Origin: Pedobacter rhodius
Lineage (GTDB): Bacteria; Bacteroidota; Bacteroidia; Sphingobacteriales; Sphingobacteriaceae
DNA: 64,000 nucleotides
Reading direction: 5' to 3'
NCBI RefSeq assembly: GCF_027213645.1
Contig: NZ_JAPWGL010000002.1
Coordinates: forward strand, 372,001 to 436,000
Positions within the stretch are counted from its first letter, which is position 1; each line of letters begins with the position of its first letter. The translations under genes and the position numbers were made by a program. Under the pieces are notes generated by a model. It did no database searches. It saw only the letters and a program-made list of their open reading frames with translations, and had not been told where the DNA came from. This document shows positions 45,803-54,486 of the stretch, piece by piece.

Positions 45803-46422
45803 GCTTTATTTCCTCCTTTCGAAACCTCAACTATTGCATCAACTATATTGGGATAAGCACCACATCTACAAATATTTCCACTCATATATTCACTGATTTC
45901 TGCTCTTGAGTTTGTATGTCCTTCTTTAACACAAGCTACTGCCGACATAATTTGTCCAGGCGTGCAGTAACCACATTGGAAACCATCGTGTTTAATAAAT
46001 GCTGCCTGCATTGGGTGTAATTCTTCACCGTTAGCCAGGCCTTCAATTGTTGTAATTTTCTTGCCTTCATTCATCACAGCCAAACTCAAACAAGAATTAA
46101 CCCTTTCTCCATCCACATGCACCGTACAGGCACCACACTGCCCGTGATCGCAACCTTTTTTTGTTCCAGTTAAATGGAGTTCTTCACGCAAATAATCTAA
46201 AAGGGTTACTCTTGGCTCAATTGACGTTTTATACGCTTTATTATTCACGGTCAGGTTTAACGGAATTTTTTCAAAAAGTTCTGCGAACCGTTCATCGACC
46301 TGGTTTTCAGCAGCTTTAAGCGCAACAGAAGGTGTTAAAGCGACAGCTGTTATCAGTGAGCTTTTCTTTAAGAAGTCTCTCCTGGTATCGCCCTGATTTG
46401 ATTCCTTATCAGATGATTGCAT
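45799..46422 (-). CDS. Tat-exported 2Fe-2S subunit of the PaoABC-like oxidoreductase
   Basis: The small subunit, 207 aa. The N-terminus has the twin-arginine motif TRRDFLKKSSLITAVAL. The plant-type [2Fe-2S] ligands are in CDHGQCGACTVHVDG and the following C, and the second cluster in QCGYCTPGQI and GNICRCGAYPNI. It is the first gene of the three-gene operon and probably carries the folded heterotrimer to the periplasm. No PaoD/XdhC-type maturation gene is adjacent. Confidence 0.9.
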   Translation of the reverse strand: MQSSDKESNQGDTRRDFLKKSSLITAVALTPSVALKAAENQVDERFAELFEKIPLNLTVNNKAYKTSIEPRVTLLDYLREELHLTGTKKGCDHGQCGACTVHVDGERVNSCLSLAVMNEGKKITTIEGLANGEELHPMQAAFIKHDGFQCGYCTPGQIMSAVACVKEGHTNSRAEISEYMSGNICRCGAYPNIVDAIVEVSKGGNKA

Positions 46423-46651
46423 AAAATATGTTTTTATTTGTTGTTCCTCTAAGTTCGTTATTCTAAAATGTAAAATCCTGCGATTTATAAATTTAGAATA
46501 ATTCTATTGAGTAATATTTATGTACCTGTTTTTGAATAAGTATATTATAAGCTTTATCATACTGAATTTTTAATTCCGTATAATGGAAAGATGATTAGGA
46601 AGAATAACAAAATAATTTCCAAAATGTAAACTCAATTTCTATTTTTAGCCT

Positions 46652-47299
46652 ATGGAAGATATTAAGCCGCTACCCGATTTATCAGCAGAAGAACAGCGTG
46701 TATTAGGTTCGTTAATTGAAAAAAGCCGGACCACACCCGATTATTACCCGATGACTTTAAATAGTTTAACAGCAGCCTGTAATCAAAAAAGCTCGAGAAA
46801 TCCGGTTGTAAATTACGATGACGAAACGGTTAACTTAACGCTAAACTCGCTTAAAATAAAAGGTTTAATATCAACTGCTACAGGAGGTTCGAGCAGGGTA
46901 ATTAAATACAAACATAACCTGGGAATTGTTTATCCGCTGGTACCATCCGAACTTTCCATACTATGCCTTTTACTTTTACGCGGACCATTAACTCCGGGTG
47001 AAATTAACAGCAATTCGGGACGGCTTTATGAATTTGACAGCATAGAAGAAGTTTTAGAACAACTACAAAAACTCTCTGAAGAAGAACCGGCCTATGTTAA
47101 GCAGTTACCTAAAAAAGCAGGGCAAAAAGAGGCCAGATTTATTCATCTATTAGGTCAGCAGGCAGAAGAAAGTTCAGCTGAACAAGAAATACCTGTCAGG
47201 CATGCTGCAGATGGTTCAGCATTAGAAAGCCGTATTACGAAATTAGAACAGGAGCTGGAAGAATTAAAAGAATTAGTAAATCTGCTGATGGATAAATAA
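46652..47299 (+). CDS. YceH-family (DUF480) protein
   Basis: A 215-residue cytosolic protein of the DUF480/YceH family. The N-terminal winged-helix pair is visible in LSAEEQRVLGSLIEKSRTTP and MTLNSLTAACNQKSSRNPV, and the second in YPLVPSELSILCLLLLRGPL. The C-terminus is a coiled coil (SRITKLEQELEELKELVNLL). Two winged helices suggest DNA or protein binding; the function is unknown. It stands alone, divergent from the molybdenum-enzyme operon. Confidence 0.88.
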   Translation: MEDIKPLPDLSAEEQRVLGSLIEKSRTTPDYYPMTLNSLTAACNQKSSRNPVVNYDDETVNLTLNSLKIKGLISTATGGSSRVIKYKHNLGIVYPLVPSELSILCLLLLRGPLTPGEINSNSGRLYEFDSIEEVLEQLQKLSEEEPAYVKQLPKKAGQKEARFIHLLGQQAEESSAEQEIPVRHAADGSALESRITKLEQELEELKELVNLLMDK

Positions 47300-47315
47300 T
47301 TAGTCTGAGTGTTCT

Positions 47316-47474
47316 TCATAATTCAATCCAATCATCAACCAATTCGCCTTTTTTTGTTCTTTGCGAATTTAACGCTGAAAGTTGGCTTTTAGAGTAAGAA
47401 TGGGTAAGCACTTCCTCATCTATCGCATTAAGATTCCCACCTGAGTGGAAAAGACGGTTTGAGCAGTTGAAGTA
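47316..47474 (-). pseudogene. Coding-like in-frame tail after the scoB stop codon
   Basis: Directly after the scoB TAA the same frame stays open for 52 codons to a TGA at 47316-47318. The conceptual peptide is strikingly protein-like: it contains NLNAIDEEVLTHSYSKSQL and RTKKGELVDDWIEL. No ATG start is present in the frame. It may be the 3' end of a lost gene joined by deletion, or a readthrough extension. No family recognised. Confidence 0.35.
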
Positions 47475-48137
47475 TTAATTCAATTTCATTTCAGGTATGT
47501 CGCCCTCGATAAGCAATCTTCCTAAAGTAGATTGTTTAATAAAATCGACACTTACACCTGGTGCCCGTTCCAGTAGTTTGAAGCCGCCTTCCGGTAAAAC
47601 ATCCATAACAGCAAGTTCGGTCACGATTTTTTTAATGCATTTCACACCAGTTAACGGCAAGGTACATTTCGGCAATAATTTACTTTCCCCGGCTTTATTT
47701 ACATGCTGCATGGCAACGATAATATTCTTGGCTGATGCCACTAAATCCATTGCGCCACCCATTCCTTTAACCATTTTACCCGGAATTTTCCAGTTTGCAA
47801 TATCACCGTTTTCAGAAACTTCCATTGCACCTAATATGGTTAAATCTACTTTCTGCGCCCGAATCATTCCAAAACTCATGGCCGAATCAAATATGGATGA
47901 ACCCGGCAGGGTCGTGATGGTTTGTTTGCCGGCGTTAATTAAGTCGGCATCTTCTTCGCCTTCAAAAGGAAACGGGCCCATACCTAACAAGCCGTTTTCC
48001 GATTGCAATACGATATTGATGTCTTTCGGTATATAGTTTGCAACCAGGGTTGGAATACCGATGCCCAGGTTTACATAATAACCATCTTTTATTTCTTTAG
48101 CAATGCGCTGTGCAATTTCTTCTTTTGAGAATGACAT
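47475..48137 (-). CDS. scoB: 3-oxoacid CoA-transferase, subunit B
   Basis: Beta subunit of succinyl-CoA:3-oxoacid (or acetoacetate) CoA-transferase, 220 aa from ATG 48137; the frame extends to 48197 but that part is not family-like. NLGIGIPTLVANY opens the CoA fold, and the catalytic glutamate is in LQSENGLLGMGPF. The C-terminus EGDIPEMKLN is the usual ending. It follows scoA after 172 bases of degenerate repeat. Its stop is followed by the in-frame tail listed separately. Confidence 0.92.
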   Translation of the reverse strand: MSFSKEEIAQRIAKEIKDGYYVNLGIGIPTLVANYIPKDINIVLQSENGLLGMGPFPFEGEEDADLINAGKQTITTLPGSSIFDSAMSFGMIRAQKVDLTILGAMEVSENGDIANWKIPGKMVKGMGGAMDLVASAKNIIVAMQHVNKAGESKLLPKCTLPLTGVKCIKKIVTELAVMDVLPEGGFKLLERAPGVSVDFIKQSTLGRLLIEGDIPEMKLN

Positions 48138-48240
48138 AGTTAAATGAGCAATTTTGAAAAAGTGATTTGGATAATTGTTTAATTGTTTACAGACCAAGGT
48201 TAACGGCTATGCGAAACAATAATTTTTGATTAAAAACAAT

Positions 48241-48317
48241 GACTATTGAACGAATGACCAATAAACGAATAACGCATGACGAATAACCAATGAACTAATG
48301 ACAAATGAACTAATGAA
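48241..48317. repeat. Degenerate low-complexity tandem repeat between scoA and scoB
   Basis: Words such as AATGAACTAATGAC, AATGACCAATAAACG and GAATAACCAATGAAC recur in imperfect array. On the opposite strand this reads as TCATTAGTTCATTGG-type repeats. A related AT-rich mixture occurs near 39630-39660. Confidence 0.55.
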
Positions 48318-49011
48318 CTTTCCTGACAGTTCTTTGCTCAATTCTTTTCTCATAATCTTTTCCCTGAAAAATTCTATGAACATAAATTCCCGGCGTATGG
48401 ATATAATCTGGGTCTAATTCGCCTGCTTCAACCAGTTCTTCTACTTCAGCAATTGTAATTTTTCCTGCCATTGCCATTACCGGATTAAAATTCCGGCTGG
48501 TCGAACGGAAAATTAAATTACCGGCGGTATCCCCTTTCCAGGCCTTAACTAGAGCAAAATCCGCATCAAAGGCGTATTCCATTAAATAATCTTTTCCATC
48601 AAAATTTCTGATCTCTTTGCCTTCAGCTACCTCCGTTCCAACCCCTGCGGGTGTAAAAATTGCAGGCATTCCATAACCTGCAGCTAAACATCTGGTGGCT
48701 AATGTCCCCTGCGGAATTAAATCTACTTCGAGCTCTCCGCTTAAAAGTTGTCTTTCAAATTCAGCATTCTCACCTACATATGATGAAATCATTTTTTTTA
48801 CCTGGCGTTGCTTCAGCATTAATCCGATCCCAAAATCATCTACTCCGGCATTATTTGAAATACAAGTTAAATCTTTGATTTGTTTATCGACCAGGGCATT
48901 GATGCAATTTTCAGGAATGCCACACAAACCGAAACCGCCTAACATAAGCGTAGCACCATCAGGAATATCGCGGATGGCTTCTTCCGCCCCTGATACAACT
49001 TTGTTTATCAT
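48310..49011 (-). CDS. scoA: 3-oxoacid CoA-transferase, subunit A
   Basis: Alpha subunit, 233 aa. The CoA-transferase signature is [18 protein letters not shown] near residue 22, followed by [13 protein letters not shown] and [14 protein letters not shown]. The C-terminus has [16 protein letters not shown], typical of the family. With scoB it interconverts acetoacetate and acetoacetyl-CoA using succinyl-CoA or another donor, for ketone-body or branched-chain amino acid breakdown. Confidence 0.93.
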   Translation of the reverse strand: MINKVVSGAEEAIRDIPDGATLMLGGFGLCGIPENCINALVDKQIKDLTCISNNAGVDDFGIGLMLKQRQVKKMISSYVGENAEFERQLLSGELEVDLIPQGTLATRCLAAGYGMPAIFTPAGVGTEVAEGKEIRNFDGKDYLMEYAFDADFALVKAWKGDTAGNLIFRSTSRNFNPVMAMAGKITIAEVEELVEAGELDPDYIHTPGIYVHRIFQGKDYEKRIEQRTVRKVH

Positions 49012-49120
49012 CTTTATGAATCTTGGTTAGGCCGCTAAATTACATAAAGCATACAGCTTTTTAAAACATTAGTGGAAATCGATCGGTTAAAAAATATGCA
49101 ACACCTTTAAAGAATAACGA

Positions 49121-49151
49121 TTTGGAATTAATCTAAATAACATTACCTTTG
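49121..49151 (+). promoter_or_regulatory. Consensus Bacteroidetes promoter of the small Cys-rich gene
   Basis: TTTG (49121-49124), 19 bases, then TACCTTTG (49144-49151): a perfect -33/-7 pair. The start codon follows 7 bases later, so the mRNA is predicted to be leaderless or nearly so. Confidence 0.8.
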
Positions 49152-49158
49152 TATTGAG

Positions 49159-49323
49159 ATGTTTAACGAAAGAGATAACGAGGATTTCCGCATACCAACA
49201 GACCCCGAATTACAAAAGGGAATGGGTTTTATATTCAGCTGTACAGCCGAGCACAAAAAATGCTGTGAAAAATATAAAAAAGGAAAACGCTGTAAAAAAT
49301 GTCCTGGTAAGGATAAAAAATAG
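49159..49323 (+). CDS. Small cysteine/lysine-rich protein, 54 aa
   Basis: An unrecognised 54-residue protein beginning MFNERDNEDFRIP. The second half holds six cysteines and many lysines: FSCTAEHKKCCEKYKKGKRC and KKCPGKDKK. A consensus promoter lies immediately upstream and the stop codon abuts the end of the convergent PQQ-type dehydrogenase gene. There is no signal peptide, so it is cytoplasmic. The spacing C-x7-CC-x7-C-x2-C could bind a metal or a nucleic acid. Function unknown. Confidence 0.75.
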   Translation: MFNERDNEDFRIPTDPELQKGMGFIFSCTAEHKKCCEKYKKGKRCKKCPGKDKK

Positions 49324-50406
49324 CTATTTATAAATTTCTATAATTTTATCGTCGTTGCCATTACTGGTACAAACATATATTTTCCCTTCAGGTGATATGC
49401 AAACATCTCTCATCCGACCATAAGCATTCACATAAAAATCTTTAGTCCCATCAATTTTTGTTTGTGCATTATCCAGTTTAAGCTGCATTAGTTTTGTATT
49501 TTTCAATACCGCAAGCAATAACGAATTTTTAAATTGTGGAATATAATCAGAATTATAATAAGCCACACCGCTTGGTGCAATTGTTGGCGTCCAGATAATT
49601 AATGGTCCAGCAATGCTGTTTGCGGAGCAAAAAGATTGTTCACCCGCTTCATCACAAAAACCTTTTATATTTGGCCAGCCATAGTTTCTGCCTTTTTCAA
49701 TAATGTTAATTTCGTCATCAGAGTCAGGTCCGTGTTCCGAAGAAAAAATTTTGCTTCCTACCTGAACTAAACCTTGCGGATTACGATGTCCGTAAGACCA
49801 AACCGGGTTATTGGCATACGGATTATCTGAAGGGATGGTTCCGTCTAGATTTACCCGGAGAATTTTTCCGGAGGTGGAGTTTACATTTTGAGGTGTATTG
49901 GTATCCGAAGCATCGCCTGTAGATATGAACAGCTTTCCCCCTGAAATTAATAATCTTGAACCGTTGTGTGTCGAAGAAGCGCCTATATTATCAATTATTG
50001 TGAGCGGGCTGTTAAGCGCGCCGCCAGAATAAGTGTAACGAACAATTTTTTCCTTATAACTGCTTCCGTAATTATAGGCAACGTACACCCACGGATTAGT
50101 GGAAAAGTCGGGATTTAACGCAATTCCAAGTAAGCCGCCTTCACCATTTTCGCGAACTTCAGAAATGGTTAGCAAAGCTGAAATTTGTCCGGTTGAAGGA
50201 TTTAACCGGCTAATTTTACCGCCTCTTTCGGTAAACCAGATAAAATTATCAGGGCCGTATACCATACCCCATGGAAACCTTAAACCTGAAACCACTACTC
50301 TGTTTTTTAATTCAACATCGGGCAGGTTTCCGTTGTCATTACTATTATTCTTTTTGCAGGTTGTAAATAGCAGGAGTACAACAAGGCAGGTAAAAATTGT
50401 TTTCAT
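49324..50406 (-). CDS. PQQ-dependent sugar dehydrogenase-like lipoprotein (GSDH/sorbosone type)
   Basis: A 360-residue lipoprotein; signal ends LLLFTTC with cysteine at residue 17. The six-bladed propeller of soluble glucose dehydrogenase/YliI is recognisable: LRFPWGMVYGPDNFIWFTER, GEGGLLGIALNPDF, the active-site THNGSRLLI, YGHRNPQGL, and HGPDSDDEINIIEKGRNYG. Many homologues outside Gluconobacter and Acinetobacter do not have proven glucose activity. It probably oxidises an aldose in the periplasm if PQQ is available. Confidence 0.88.
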   Translation of the reverse strand: MKTIFTCLVVLLLFTTCKKNNSNDNGNLPDVELKNRVVVSGLRFPWGMVYGPDNFIWFTERGGKISRLNPSTGQISALLTISEVRENGEGGLLGIALNPDFSTNPWVYVAYNYGSSYKEKIVRYTYSGGALNSPLTIIDNIGASSTHNGSRLLISGGKLFISTGDASDTNTPQNVNSTSGKILRVNLDGTIPSDNPYANNPVWSYGHRNPQGLVQVGSKIFSSEHGPDSDDEINIIEKGRNYGWPNIKGFCDEAGEQSFCSANSIAGPLIIWTPTIAPSGVAYYNSDYIPQFKNSLLLAVLKNTKLMQLKLDNAQTKIDGTKDFYVNAYGRMRDVCISPEGKIYVCTSNGNDDKIIEIYK

Positions 50407-50475
50407 AATCGTAACGTTTTAAGTATAACAACGTTACAGGCATATGGTTTTAACCGGCAGGTATATAGCGGCGTA

Positions 50476-52854
50476 CTAATTCAAATAAACGTAAGTAATG
50501 CCATCACCACCCCTATCCGGATGTTCATCTTCCATTCGGTTAACCTGGCTGTATTTCTTAAGGTATTCCCGAATCATTTTTCTTAAAATACCATCGCCCT
50601 TTCCGTGAATTAGTTTTATAGAGGGAAAACCTAACATAATGGCCTTATCCAGGTATTTTTCAACCTCAAATAAAGCATCTTCAGTACGCTTGCCACGAAG
50701 ATCCAATTCTGCCCTGAATCCTGAAACGGCTTCATTCATTCTGCCAGCGAATGAACCGGCACTGCTTTGTGCAACCTTTTTTGCCTCTTTGTTGCTTATC
50801 TTTTGAACACGGTTCTTTTTTACATTCGAACGCAAATCACCAATAGCCAAAACCAGTTCATTCCGGTTAATTTCCAATACTGTTGCAGTAGTTTCGCTGT
50901 CAATAAACTTCACCCAGTCGCCAACCGAAATTTCTCCGCCCACGACCACAGGCTGAGGTTTTGGTTTTTCTTTCGGAATGGTATTTTTTACCAGTTCTTG
51001 CTGCAAATTCCGGCGCAATTCTTTAGTCGCAACCTTATCAGCCTGTTTTTCTTTAATCTCAGCAATTGTGTTTTCTACCAGCTTATTGGCATTTCTTATA
51101 ATATTTTGAGCTTCCTGCTTAGCTTCTTTAATTAAAACGCGCCTGTTCTCGTCAAGGAATGCCCTGAGCTTTTCATTTTCAGCAACCAGGTTTTTTGCCT
51201 TATTCTGTTGATTGGCTAAGCTAACCTTGGCATCATAAATGGTTTTCTTCTCCCGTTCCAAATCAACCAGCATGGTATCCACCCGATTTTGATTTGAACC
51301 TGTTTTTTGCCTGGCAAGTTCAATCACCTCTTTAGGTAAACCAATATTCTGGGCAATTTCAAATGCGTAAGAACTTCCGGGTTTTCCCATTTCCAGAATA
51401 TAAAGCGGTTTCATTTTGGCATTATCAAACAACATCGAAGCGTTTTCTAATCCCTGGGTATTACCTGCGAAAAGTTTAAGATTTGAGTAGTGGGTCGTAA
51501 TTACACCCCTTACTTTTTTATTATTCAGTACTTCCAGAACAGCTTCAGCCATCGGCCCTCCAAATTGTGGATCGGTACCTGTTCCAAACTCATCAATTAA
51601 AACCATCGTTTTGGGCGATGCATGTTCAACAAAATAGCGCATTTTTTTCAAATGCGCACTGTAGGTACTTAAATCGCTTTCAATAGACTGATCATCACCA
51701 ATATCGGCAAAGATGTTTTCGAAAATACCGACTTCTGAATTTGCATCAACGGGAATTAGCAATCCGGCTTGAAGCATCAGCTGTAATAAACCAACCGTTT
51801 TCATGCAAACAGATTTGCCACCTGCATTTGGCCCCGAAACCAAAACAACACGCGTTTCTGAATCGATGTGAATATTTAAAGGCGTAACCGTTTTCTTTTC
51901 GGCGGCAAAAGAGAGCATCAGTAAGGGATGCCTCGCATTTATCAGTTTAGTTTTTGGATCCTTTAATAAGCCAGGCATTTCTGCTTCAACTTCTATCGCA
52001 AACATAGCTTTGGCGCGAACAAAATCTAACTTGGTTAAAAAACCATGATAAGACAACAGCAGCGGCGAATAAGGACGCAACTCATCCGTTAGGGCAATTA
52101 ATATTTTAATAATTTCCCTGCGTTTATCAAATTCTAAATCCCGGAGTTTATTATTTAGCGTAAAAACTTCTTCAGGCTCAATGTAAACCGTTTGGCCCGT
52201 TGCCGATTCATCATGAACAAAACCTTTCAGTTTCCGTTTGTTTTCGGCTAAAACCGGGATACACATTCTGCCATCACGAATGGTCAAACTTCCATCTGCA
52301 ACCCAGTTATTCGCGATGGCTTGTTTATAAATGGAGTCCATCCGCTTCCGAACGTCCTGTTCAGTTTTTGAAATGGAAGCCGTTATCTCTTGTAATTCTT
52401 TCGAAGCATTAGGTTTTATTTTGCCTTTTGCATCAATTACATGTTCTATTTTACGAAGAATATTTTTTTCAATGGGTAAATGCTCAAACAAAGCTTCCAG
52501 CGTAGGGTAAACCTCTGCCCTTTCTTCAAAAAACCTAAGTACAGAAAAAACTGTTTGCAGGGATGTATAAATCTGGAACCATTCTTCCTCCTGCAAATAG
52601 GTTCCTTCAACCCTTATTTTTTCAACCAGAGACTTAATATCAAAAAAGGTATTTATCTGTAAGGGCTCCTGGTTTTGTATAATGCTTTTAAATTCATTCG
52701 TCTGGCGAAGAAATTTATCAATCTGGTCAAAGCGGTTCATCACCTGCATCTTCTGCACCATGCTTTGCCCCATCGGACTTAAACAGTGCTTACTTATCAG
52801 CTGCCTGATTTCTATAAAGCCTAAACGCTCTAAACAATTTTCGGGATATAACAT
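50476..52854 (-). CDS. mutS2: MutS2 endonuclease/ATPase
   Basis: A 792-residue MutS2, acting on branched DNA to suppress recombination or rescuing collided ribosomes. The core and clamp helices occupy residues 1-310. The ATPase has GPNAGGKSVCMKTVGLLQL (Walker A, near 335), VLIDEFGTGTDP (Walker B) and the ABC-like TTHYSN. A coiled region follows, then the Smr nuclease domain at the C-terminus (LDLRGKRTEDALFEVEKYLD, LIHGKGDGIL). It begins 1 base after the DUF4296 gene ends. Confidence 0.95.
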   Translation of the reverse strand: MLYPENCLERLGFIEIRQLISKHCLSPMGQSMVQKMQVMNRFDQIDKFLRQTNEFKSIIQNQEPLQINTFFDIKSLVEKIRVEGTYLQEEEWFQIYTSLQTVFSVLRFFEERAEVYPTLEALFEHLPIEKNILRKIEHVIDAKGKIKPNASKELQEITASISKTEQDVRKRMDSIYKQAIANNWVADGSLTIRDGRMCIPVLAENKRKLKGFVHDESATGQTVYIEPEEVFTLNNKLRDLEFDKRREIIKILIALTDELRPYSPLLLSYHGFLTKLDFVRAKAMFAIEVEAEMPGLLKDPKTKLINARHPLLMLSFAAEKKTVTPLNIHIDSETRVVLVSGPNAGGKSVCMKTVGLLQLMLQAGLLIPVDANSEVGIFENIFADIGDDQSIESDLSTYSAHLKKMRYFVEHASPKTMVLIDEFGTGTDPQFGGPMAEAVLEVLNNKKVRGVITTHYSNLKLFAGNTQGLENASMLFDNAKMKPLYILEMGKPGSSYAFEIAQNIGLPKEVIELARQKTGSNQNRVDTMLVDLEREKKTIYDAKVSLANQQNKAKNLVAENEKLRAFLDENRRVLIKEAKQEAQNIIRNANKLVENTIAEIKEKQADKVATKELRRNLQQELVKNTIPKEKPKPQPVVVGGEISVGDWVKFIDSETTATVLEINRNELVLAIGDLRSNVKKNRVQKISNKEAKKVAQSSAGSFAGRMNEAVSGFRAELDLRGKRTEDALFEVEKYLDKAIMLGFPSIKLIHGKGDGILRKMIREYLKKYSQVNRMEDEHPDRGGDGITYVYLN

Positions 52855-52855
52855 A

Positions 52856-53233
52856 TTATTTAACAGCGGGAACGACTTTTTTTGATTTTGCTATTGAATC
52901 TGCCTTTTCCATGGCCTTTTGTTGCTTGGCCAGGCGTTTGGCAATTACCTTGTACATTTCATCCAGGTCTTTTGGATGTTTATAGTAATAGGTCATGCTT
53001 TGCGCATATTTGGCAGAATCAATTCCAAATTTTTTATAAATACCTTTGTAATAGGATGCAGCTACTTTTTTTGATGAATCGAGAATTGATATGCTCGAAA
53101 TGTAACCATCAGCAACATGGATATCATATAAAATATTCTGCATCTTATCCGGAGGAATAATGTTTTGCGGCATCTTAGGTTTGCAACCAGTGAATGCAGC
53201 AATGATTATTAGAACACTTATCAATCTACTCAT
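52856..53233 (-). CDS. DUF4296 lipoprotein
   Basis: A 125-residue lipoprotein; ATG 53233 gives MSRLISVLIIIAAFTGC with the lipobox cysteine at residue 17. The DUF4296 domain follows (PPDKMQNILYDIHVADGYIS, FGIDSAKYAQSMTYYYKHP). The C-terminus is a basic coiled coil. This family is found almost only in Bacteroidota and its function is unknown. It is coupled to mutS2 (1-base gap), which is a common order in the phylum. The frame is open to 53293, but that part lacks the signal sequence. Confidence 0.88.
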   Translation of the reverse strand: MSRLISVLIIIAAFTGCKPKMPQNIIPPDKMQNILYDIHVADGYISSISILDSSKKVAASYYKGIYKKFGIDSAKYAQSMTYYYKHPKDLDEMYKVIAKRLAKQQKAMEKADSIAKSKKVVPAVK

Positions 53234-53305
53234 TTCTGAATTTAAAATATTATTTATTGCCCAAATTGCGGCAAGGTTATTAATTTTACGCAAAAATAGT
53301 TATAA

Positions 53306-54007
53306 ATGAGCATAGCTGATAATCTTAAACAATATAAAAGCGAAGTAGAATCTGATGGCGTTAAATTAATTGCAGTTTCTAAAACGCAAACCAACGAGGC
53401 TATTTTAGAGGCTTACAATGCCGGACAAAGAATTTTTGGAGAAAATCAGGTACAGGAACTGGTCGATAAACAGTCTCAGCTTCCTCAGGATATAGAGTGG
53501 CACATGATTGGCCATTTGCAAAGTAATAAGGTGAAGTATATTGCCCCTTTTATCAGCCTGATTCATGGTGTTGACAGCCTGAAATTATTACAGGAAATCA
53601 ATAAACAAGCGGCTAAAAATAAACGTGTTATAGATTGTCTGCTACAAGTTTATATTGCTGAAGAAGAAACGAAATTTGGTTTGGGCCACGATGAACTAAT
53701 TGAACTTCTTCGATCAGCGGAATATGCTGAATTGAAAAACATCAGGATTACAGGCTTAATGGCTATTGCAACGAACACCAAAAACGAAAAGCAGATTGCA
53801 ACTGAGTTTAATGAACTAAAAGTTTTCTTTGACGGCATAAAAGCAAGTTTTTTCCGGAAAGATGATGCATTTAAGGAAATGTCGACTGGCATGAGTGCTG
53901 ATTATAAAATTGCCATTGAAGAAGGCAGTACAATGGTTAGAATCGGCAGTGGAATTTTTGGCAAAAGAATTATTAAACACTTTAAAGCTGATATTTCGGC
54001 GAATTAA
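53306..54007 (+). CDS. YggS-family PLP homeostasis protein
   Basis: A 233-residue alanine-racemase-fold protein that binds PLP and helps maintain cofactor and amino acid balance. The PLP lysine is in LIAVSKTQTNEAI near residue 28; FGENQVQELVDK and WHMIGHLQSNKVKYI are hallmark motifs, as are STGMSADYKIAIEEGSTMVR and IRIGSGIFG-like end (RIGSGIFGKR). It starts a plus-strand operon with the SSAT-like gene 8 bases on and aspartate kinase after it. Confidence 0.93.
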   Translation: MSIADNLKQYKSEVESDGVKLIAVSKTQTNEAILEAYNAGQRIFGENQVQELVDKQSQLPQDIEWHMIGHLQSNKVKYIAPFISLIHGVDSLKLLQEINKQAAKNKRVIDCLLQVYIAEEETKFGLGHDELIELLRSAEYAELKNIRITGLMAIATNTKNEKQIATEFNELKVFFDGIKASFFRKDDAFKEMSTGMSADYKIAIEEGSTMVRIGSGIFGKRIIKHFKADISAN

Positions 54008-54015
54008 TTTAACAC

Positions 54016-54483
54016 ATGAACTTAAATATAAGAACTGCAGTTGCCGATGACTGCCAGCGACTATTAGAACTAATCAACGAATTAGCTGTTTACGAACGCG
54101 CCCCCCACGAAGTAACGGTAACACTTGATCATTTTATTGAAGCAGGTTTTGGCTTAAACCCCGTTTGGAAAGCTTTCGTAGCAGAAGTAGACGGTTCGAT
54201 TGTTGGCTTTGCACTCTATTATACCCGTTACTCTACCTGGAAAGGCTGCCGCTTATACCTCGAAGATTTCATCGTTACCGAAGCATACAGAGGAAAGGGA
54301 ATTGGAAAATTACTATTCGAAAAAGTAATCGAAGAAACTAAAAACGGCAATTATAGCGGAATGGTTTGGCAGGTATTAGACTGGAATGCGCCGGCCATCA
54401 ATTTTTACAACAAATATAATGCTCAACTGGAAGAAGGCTGGTTAAACGCCTCTTTCTCTACAGAACAAGTAAAGGCATTTTAA
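54016..54483 (+). CDS. SSAT-like GNAT N-acetyltransferase
   Basis: A 155-residue GNAT enzyme resembling spermidine/spermine N1-acetyltransferase: NIRTAVADDCQRLLELINEL, FGLNPVWKAFVAEVDGSIVG, then LYLEDFIVTEAYRGKGIGKL with the acetyl-CoA loop RGKGIG, and WNAPAINFYNKYNA with the usual tyrosine. Likely substrate is a polyamine or thialysine-like amine. It lies between yggS and aspartate kinase with gaps of 8 and 3 bases. Confidence 0.88.
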   Translation: MNLNIRTAVADDCQRLLELINELAVYERAPHEVTVTLDHFIEAGFGLNPVWKAFVAEVDGSIVGFALYYTRYSTWKGCRLYLEDFIVTEAYRGKGIGKLLFEKVIEETKNGNYSGMVWQVLDWNAPAINFYNKYNAQLEEGWLNASFSTEQVKAF

Positions 54484-54486
54484 ATT

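Noticed and set aside
48695..49030. 111-codon plus-strand frame
   Set aside because: Antisense of scoA; the composition is not protein-like.
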